NCBI RefSeq assembly: GCF_026262505.1
Contig: NC_067207.1
Location: forward strand, 25,822,082-25,886,081
Length of the DNA stretch: 64,000 nucleotides
Origin: Trichomonas vaginalis G3
Taxonomy: Eukaryota > Parabasalia > Trichomonadida > Trichomonadidae
Direction of reading: 5' to 3'
Shown: positions 60,291-64,000 of the stretch, one piece after another
How the letters are laid out: the number at the start of each line of letters is the position of its first letter
Position numbering within the stretch: position 1 is the first letter of the stretch
The notes under the pieces: generated by a model
Database searches by the model: none
The model's input: the letters and a program-made list of their open reading frames with translations, nothing else
What the model was told of the DNA's origin: nothing
Position numbers and translations under genes: made by a program

Positions 60291-61991
60291 TTAAATCGTG
60301 ATAGTATTGAAATCATCCATTGAAACATTATTTTTAGTATCTCTTTCTGCTTTTTCATCTTGTTTCTTATATGATTCAATTTTATATTTCCAATACTTTT
60401 TCGTTAATTCAAAACTTGATTCTATCTCTTCCTCAGGATATTTTTCATTAGGATTAAAGTCTTTATATGCTAAAGCGTAACGAATCATTGAAGCATTCGA
60501 TGATAAAGAAAGATTATGAAGCATGTCAATTTTATAAACAAATGTTTCTTCAATAATTTTATCAATTGGGTCAATCATAATTTCAACATCTTTATTGCAA
60601 TAATGAATAAAATATTCTAATCTATTCTTAAAGTTTTTAGCATCATTGAGATATATTTGATAATCACTATCTGATATAGTTTCTTGAGTTAATGCTGAAT
60701 AAAATGAATCTTGAGTGAATGGTTCCACTTTATATAATTCTTCTTCGTAATTTTCCCATGTGATGAATTGATAAGGGAAAAAGGATTTAACACGTGATTT
60801 ATTGTTTCCGAAATCTTGAGTGAATTGGTCTAATGTCCCACCCGCTATATAATTTCTGATGTCAATAAATCTCAATTCATATGGAACGTTTGTTTTCTTT
60901 ACAATGATTTGCTTAAATTGTGAAGATGAACCCAGCATTGATTTTATTTTCCATTTTGCAGTGTTTAAATCACGAAGAATTAAATTTAAATCAAACTTTC
61001 CCGAATTAAAACCTATGATATTCACTTTATTGAATTCCTCATCTAGAAGTTCTTTAAATGCTTCCTTCTGTTTTTCATTTAATGTATGAGACAAAGTCCC
61101 CGCCGTTTTGTCCGTTTGCGACTTCATTAATTCTTCATATTGTTCAATATTTGATTTGGCAACTAATGAACAGGTTGAAAATAAAAACTCAATCCAATCA
61201 GAAATAAAAGAATCACTCGAAGTTAAGCAAAAATTCCTCGTATACGTTTTATCATTTAATTTAACCGTTGATGATACCATGAATGGTTTTAAGTAAGCGT
61301 TCAAAGTTGCACACTCAGAAAGTTGTAATTCTTCTTTAGTCTCTAATGTTTCGAAGTCAAAAGTAATATAATATCTTGTTGGTTTATAATATTTCTGCAA
61401 ATTGTGAGCTAATAACCACTGATATATCTTCTGTTTCGTAATATGTGGTGCATATGGTTGCTGTGTCTTTTGCAACTGAACGTCTTGAATTAATCTCCCA
61501 TTATTTTCTTTACATTTCTCACAATGCTTTAAAAATCTTCTTTGGTTTTTCCTTTCTGGATCATCACGGATAGAATAAACTTCTTCTTTACAATATGGAC
61601 AAACTTTATAGCCGGTGAGTGCTTCAACGTCTGTTATTCTGTCAGCGTGAAGTTTTCCACATGGACTCTGTGTTAATAAAATATTTATTGTTTCAAATTC
61701 TGGATCTATCATTATTGAATCCACTAATGGAAAGTCTACCTTATTTATGTCCACGTCTTCTGGTTGAGGATCACAATAATAGAAATCAATATTAACATTT
61801 AACATTCTCGCTAATCTCTCACTTTCTGATGAAATGTAAAACCCTTCATATGCATCTATTGCTTCATTTAAATAGCTTCTACGAGTTTTAGGATTAACAC
61901 CATCAGGAATGTTATAGAAGCGTTTAAATAACCTTCTACCTTCTGCTCTAATTTGATTATCATTCATTTTAGCTGTTCCGTTTTTGTTCAT
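60291..61991 (-). CDS. B-family DNA polymerase, N-terminal piece (3'-5' exonuclease)
   Basis: 566 codons from ATG 61991, preceded by TTTTTTATTCTTACATAA. A zinc-ribbon-like CPYC…CEKC pair lies at about 132-160. Exonuclease motifs follow: Exo I TFDFETLE (about 209), Exo II GFNSGKFDLNL (about 326) and Exo III HYCNKDVEI (about 462). The frame then ends at TAA 60291-60293 just before the palm motifs, which continue in another frame from about 60310. One single-base indel explains this; programmed frameshifting is a less likely alternative. This half supplies proofreading and, in this family, part of the terminal-protein interface. Confidence 0.9.
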   Translation of the reverse strand: MNKNGTAKMNDNQIRAEGRRLFKRFYNIPDGVNPKTRRSYLNEAIDAYEGFYISSESERLARMLNVNIDFYYCDPQPEDVDINKVDFPLVDSIMIDPEFETINILLTQSPCGKLHADRITDVEALTGYKVCPYCKEEVYSIRDDPERKNQRRFLKHCEKCKENNGRLIQDVQLQKTQQPYAPHITKQKIYQWLLAHNLQKYYKPTRYYITFDFETLETKEELQLSECATLNAYLKPFMVSSTVKLNDKTYTRNFCLTSSDSFISDWIEFLFSTCSLVAKSNIEQYEELMKSQTDKTAGTLSHTLNEKQKEAFKELLDEEFNKVNIIGFNSGKFDLNLILRDLNTAKWKIKSMLGSSSQFKQIIVKKTNVPYELRFIDIRNYIAGGTLDQFTQDFGNNKSRVKSFFPYQFITWENYEEELYKVEPFTQDSFYSALTQETISDSDYQIYLNDAKNFKNRLEYFIHYCNKDVEIMIDPIDKIIEETFVYKIDMLHNLSLSSNASMIRYALAYKDFNPNEKYPEEEIESSFELTKKYWKYKIESYKKQDEKAERDTKNNVSMDDFNTITI

Positions 61992-62040
61992 TTATGTAAG
62001 AATAAAAAATTAAAAAATAAATAAAAATAAAGTTTATTTT

Positions 62041-63147
62041 TTAAAGCCCATAAAATGAATTAAGAACACATAAATTTTTATCATCTGCGACGTGACGAAT
62101 ACATTTTAATTTACTCAAGAATGCGTACCCTGATACATTAAATCTAATTCCTGTCTTATTTAATTTCACAACTTTGAAAAGGAATGTATGAATAGCTATA
62201 AAATGATGAGAAGATGTTTTATGGGTTGCTTCCATTTTTTCTGAAATAAATGAATAAATATAATGTTTATAAGTTTTCATATCTTTTATATTCTTAATAA
62301 CGAATGGTATAGACCTTTCCACTTCATCTTCCTTCGGTGCTGTTCTTTCATATGAAACATTATTGGTATCTTCAATAATGAAACCACAATCACACAAAAT
62401 TTTATAGGTTCCAATGGTTTCTTTTGATATTTTATCTAATAAATCAAAAACTTTATCAACACCCGTGCATTTATTTAAATAATAATTTGTGTAAATATCA
62501 TGATCTTCTTTCTTAATCGTATTAGTTGCATATGTCACGTTTTTAAGAGCTTTTTTGAATTTCTCAGAATCGAGAGGGGGTGAAAGTAAGATACAAGGGT
62601 ATTTTTCATTATCAATAAATTGTAACTTATGTTTACGTATAAATTTAGTACCTTCTTCTGAAAGTGTTTCATCTATTTCGCCATCTAATAAATTTTGTAT
62701 TGATTCTGAGACATAATTTTTATATCTTTCTTCATGAGATTTCTGAACTGCTGATTCTGAAGCTGGGATATTCATTAAACCCTCTACTTCATTTTCATTA
62801 TATTTTTCAACTTCTCTTAATTCCTTAATTTTTTCATCTATTTCATCTCTTATTTTTTCCAGTCTTTCAATTTCATTGTATTCATCATCTTTAATCCGTT
62901 CTTCATAATATTCAGGGAAAACATCAGGTTCTTTAGGTTTTTCTTCTTTAGATGTGGGATATAAGAAATTTATAACATCATCTTTATTCATTTTTCCATC
63001 ATAATCAAACTCATTTAAAAACTCCGCGAATTTTTGACAATTTCTTAAATAATATTTATCAACCTCATAACCCGCCTCCTCTAATATATCCTTTATTTCC
63101 TCGTTTGTGAATCCTAATTTTTTAACGTTGTTAGTTTTGACGCTCAT
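62041..63147 (-). CDS. Unknown Maverick protein upstream of the polymerase
   Basis: 368 residues from ATG 63147 (MSVKTNNVKK); an in-frame ATG 12 codons earlier overlaps the start box TTTTTTATTTTGTATGA. N-terminal helical region, an acidic coiled coil (about 95-135), then a folded domain with Cys pairs (KILCDCGF) and a Tyr/His-rich C-terminus. No family recognised. Its position next to the polymerase makes a terminal protein possible, and it is one of few genes large enough to be a very divergent protease; neither is shown by motif. Confidence 0.65.
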   Translation of the reverse strand: MSVKTNNVKKLGFTNEEIKDILEEAGYEVDKYYLRNCQKFAEFLNEFDYDGKMNKDDVINFLYPTSKEEKPKEPDVFPEYYEERIKDDEYNEIERLEKIRDEIDEKIKELREVEKYNENEVEGLMNIPASESAVQKSHEERYKNYVSESIQNLLDGEIDETLSEEGTKFIRKHKLQFIDNEKYPCILLSPPLDSEKFKKALKNVTYATNTIKKEDHDIYTNYYLNKCTGVDKVFDLLDKISKETIGTYKILCDCGFIIEDTNNVSYERTAPKEDEVERSIPFVIKNIKDMKTYKHYIYSFISEKMEATHKTSSHHFIAIHTFLFKVVKLNKTGIRFNVSGYAFLSKLKCIRHVADDKNLCVLNSFYGL

Positions 63148-63207
63148 TTCATACAAAATAAAAAATAATTTTTCGTAAGACATGAATTTTTAAAGTTTAT
63201 TTTTTAT

Positions 63208-63310
63208 TCATGAAAATAATTATTTCTAATTTCTTTTACTCTCTCGTATATACTAGATTTGAAGAATTCAGAACATTTACCATAATCTCCTAAATGTTTT
63301 CTTATCCCTA
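63208..63310 (-). pseudogene. Gene remnant cut by the right TIR boundary
   Basis: The minus-strand frame GIRKHLGDYGKCSEFF…IRNNYFHE ends at a TAA near 63208 and is open exactly to the inner edge of the right TIR, inside which it soon meets a stop. The upstream part of this gene appears to have been overwritten when the right TIR was converted to match the left one. Confidence 0.4.
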
Positions 63311-63774
63311 ACGTGTAAATTGAATAAAATGTTTAAAGTTGATGGATTCAAAATTTCAAAAATAAAAGGGGTGGTTAGTTTGAAATCTATTCCTCAATCA
63401 AGAATCACCTCATTAATGAAAATTGATGATTTAACAAAAAGAATAGAAGAGATTGAAGAAAGAATGAATCAAATAATTGATATCATAAATTCAAATAATA
63501 ATTAGCTTCTTAAAGTTCAATGTTGAACTCATCAAATTCTTTTTAAAGTTTATTTTTTAAAAATTTTTTTATTTTTTATTTCATTATGTATGGGTTGAGT
63601 GTATAATATTTATTACTAATTTATTTAATAATGTCGCGCTTTCTTACGAATTCATGACTTAAAAAACGTAAGAAAAAATTTTATATCATCTATATATAGA
63701 GGCTGGGAAAACATACCTTCATCTATATATAGATGTAACAAAAAAAGTCACACAACCCTTCCTATCCTACTACT
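63310..63774. repeat. Right terminal inverted repeat (465 bp)
   Basis: Exact inverse of 43998-44462 as far as I could compare. Ends …CCTACTACT. It contains a start-less duplicate (63320-63505, plus strand) of the last 61 codons of the outermost left gene. Confidence 0.95.
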
Positions 63775-63780
63775 TGTAAT
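63775..63780. repeat. Right copy of the 6-bp target-site duplication
   Basis: TGTAAT directly follows the right terminus, matching 43992-43997. Confidence 0.9.
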
Positions 63781-64000
63781 ATCTGAGAAAATCGAATTTA
63801 AATATTCATAGAAACCCAAATCATTCTCCGGTTCGAATAATTCATCTGTTGCTTTTTCTGTTTTATCTATGAATTTTATTAATTTGATTAATAAATCTTC
63901 ATCAGGAAGAATTATTGTTGCATTTGTGATAAAATTCCATATTGAGGTAATATGGCAATAATTACATTTATAAAATGTAATTTTATCCAAAATTTTTTGG
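63775..64000 (-). pseudogene. Upstream piece of the host ORF split by the Maverick (ankyrin-family-like)
   Basis: Minus-strand frame open from the window edge (…ILDKITFYKCNYCHITSIWNF…ATIILPDEDLLIKLIKFIDK…NDLGFYEYLNSIFSDI) to the target-site duplication, where the element begins. The text resembles the N-terminal region of one T. vaginalis ankyrin-family branch. The frame carries on in phase at the far side of the element (43997-43914). The start lies beyond the window. Confidence 0.6.

Larger units (their letters stand above)
43998..63774. mobile_element. Maverick/Polinton, complete element of 19,777 bp
   Basis: Bounded by 465-bp terminal inverted repeats starting AGTAGTAGG and by a TGTAAT duplication. 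It carries the hallmark set: B-family DNA polymerase, retroviral-type integrase, FtsK/HerA-type packaging ATPase, a double-jelly-roll-type major capsid candidate and a penton candidate, plus a primase/SF3 helicase, a KilA-N protein and a tail-fibre-like protein. Structural genes lie mostly on the plus strand on the left, replication and integration genes on the minus strand on the right. No cysteine protease was recognised. Several genes carry frameshifts or stops, so this copy is probably defective although its ends are intact. Confidence 0.95.

Noticed and set aside
63320-63505. Separate 61-aa plus-strand gene in the right TIR
   Set aside because: It is the TIR copy of the 3' end of the 44267-44635 gene and lacks that gene's start region and promoter box.

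Overview
This is a eukaryotic, AT-rich window that I read as genomic DNA of the parabasalid protist Trichomonas vaginalis or a very close relative. The reasons are the lineage-typical ankyrin/DUF3447 proteins, intron-less genes with short 5' leaders (some with the trichomonad TCA+1 Inr), a Pmp-like beta-helix protein, and an approximately 20-kb Maverick/Polinton with a 6-bp target-site duplication. No rRNA, tRNA or CRISPR array was seen.

Layout. (1) Positions 1-4070 look like one end of a second, unidentified large element. It has a divergent pair of genes of no recognised family (a basic coiled-coil/Q-rich protein on the minus strand, and a protein with an acidic tail on the plus strand) and a decayed minus-strand gene running off the left edge. 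The promoter between the pair carries two evenly spaced pairs of Myb-type CAACGG/CCGTTG sites. The element ends in a nested GC hairpin and a run of 32 T that truncates a host Pmp-like gene. (2) Positions 4071-43997 are host chromosome. Genes include a PHD-finger protein, a bacterial-type lipid kinase, a BEACH-WD40 protein, a possible Tubby-like protein, large helical proteins, a TPR co-chaperone-like protein, an armadillo-like protein, an ankyrin protein, a bromodomain-like protein, a PDI-like secretory protein, a 2628-residue low-complexity protein, a type I membrane protein and an inositol-polyphosphate multikinase. Three of these host genes (Pmp-like, PHD, membrane protein) are each cut by one in-frame stop. 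(3) Positions 43998-63774 are a complete Maverick/Polinton of 19,777 bp with 465-bp terminal inverted repeats and the TSD TGTAAT, inserted in a minus-strand host ORF whose two halves flank it.

The Maverick is organised as two convergent arms. The left arm (mostly plus strand) is morphogenetic: paired short amphipathic virion-like proteins, a double-jelly-roll major capsid candidate, a packaging ATPase, a candidate penton protein and a tail-fibre-like protein with phage-type repeats. The right arm (minus strand) is replicative: a primase/SF3 helicase, a KilA-N protein, a retroviral-type integrase and a B-family DNA polymerase with an HNH-like zinc module. Where the arms meet there are four 121-bp tandem repeats; inverted copies of their core lie beyond the helicase and KilA-N genes. 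Almost every element gene begins a few bases after a T-rich TTTTTATT-like box, unlike host genes. The copy is not intact: ATPase, fibre and polymerase are frameshifted and one capsid-arm gene has an internal TAA, so it probably could not act on its own as read.
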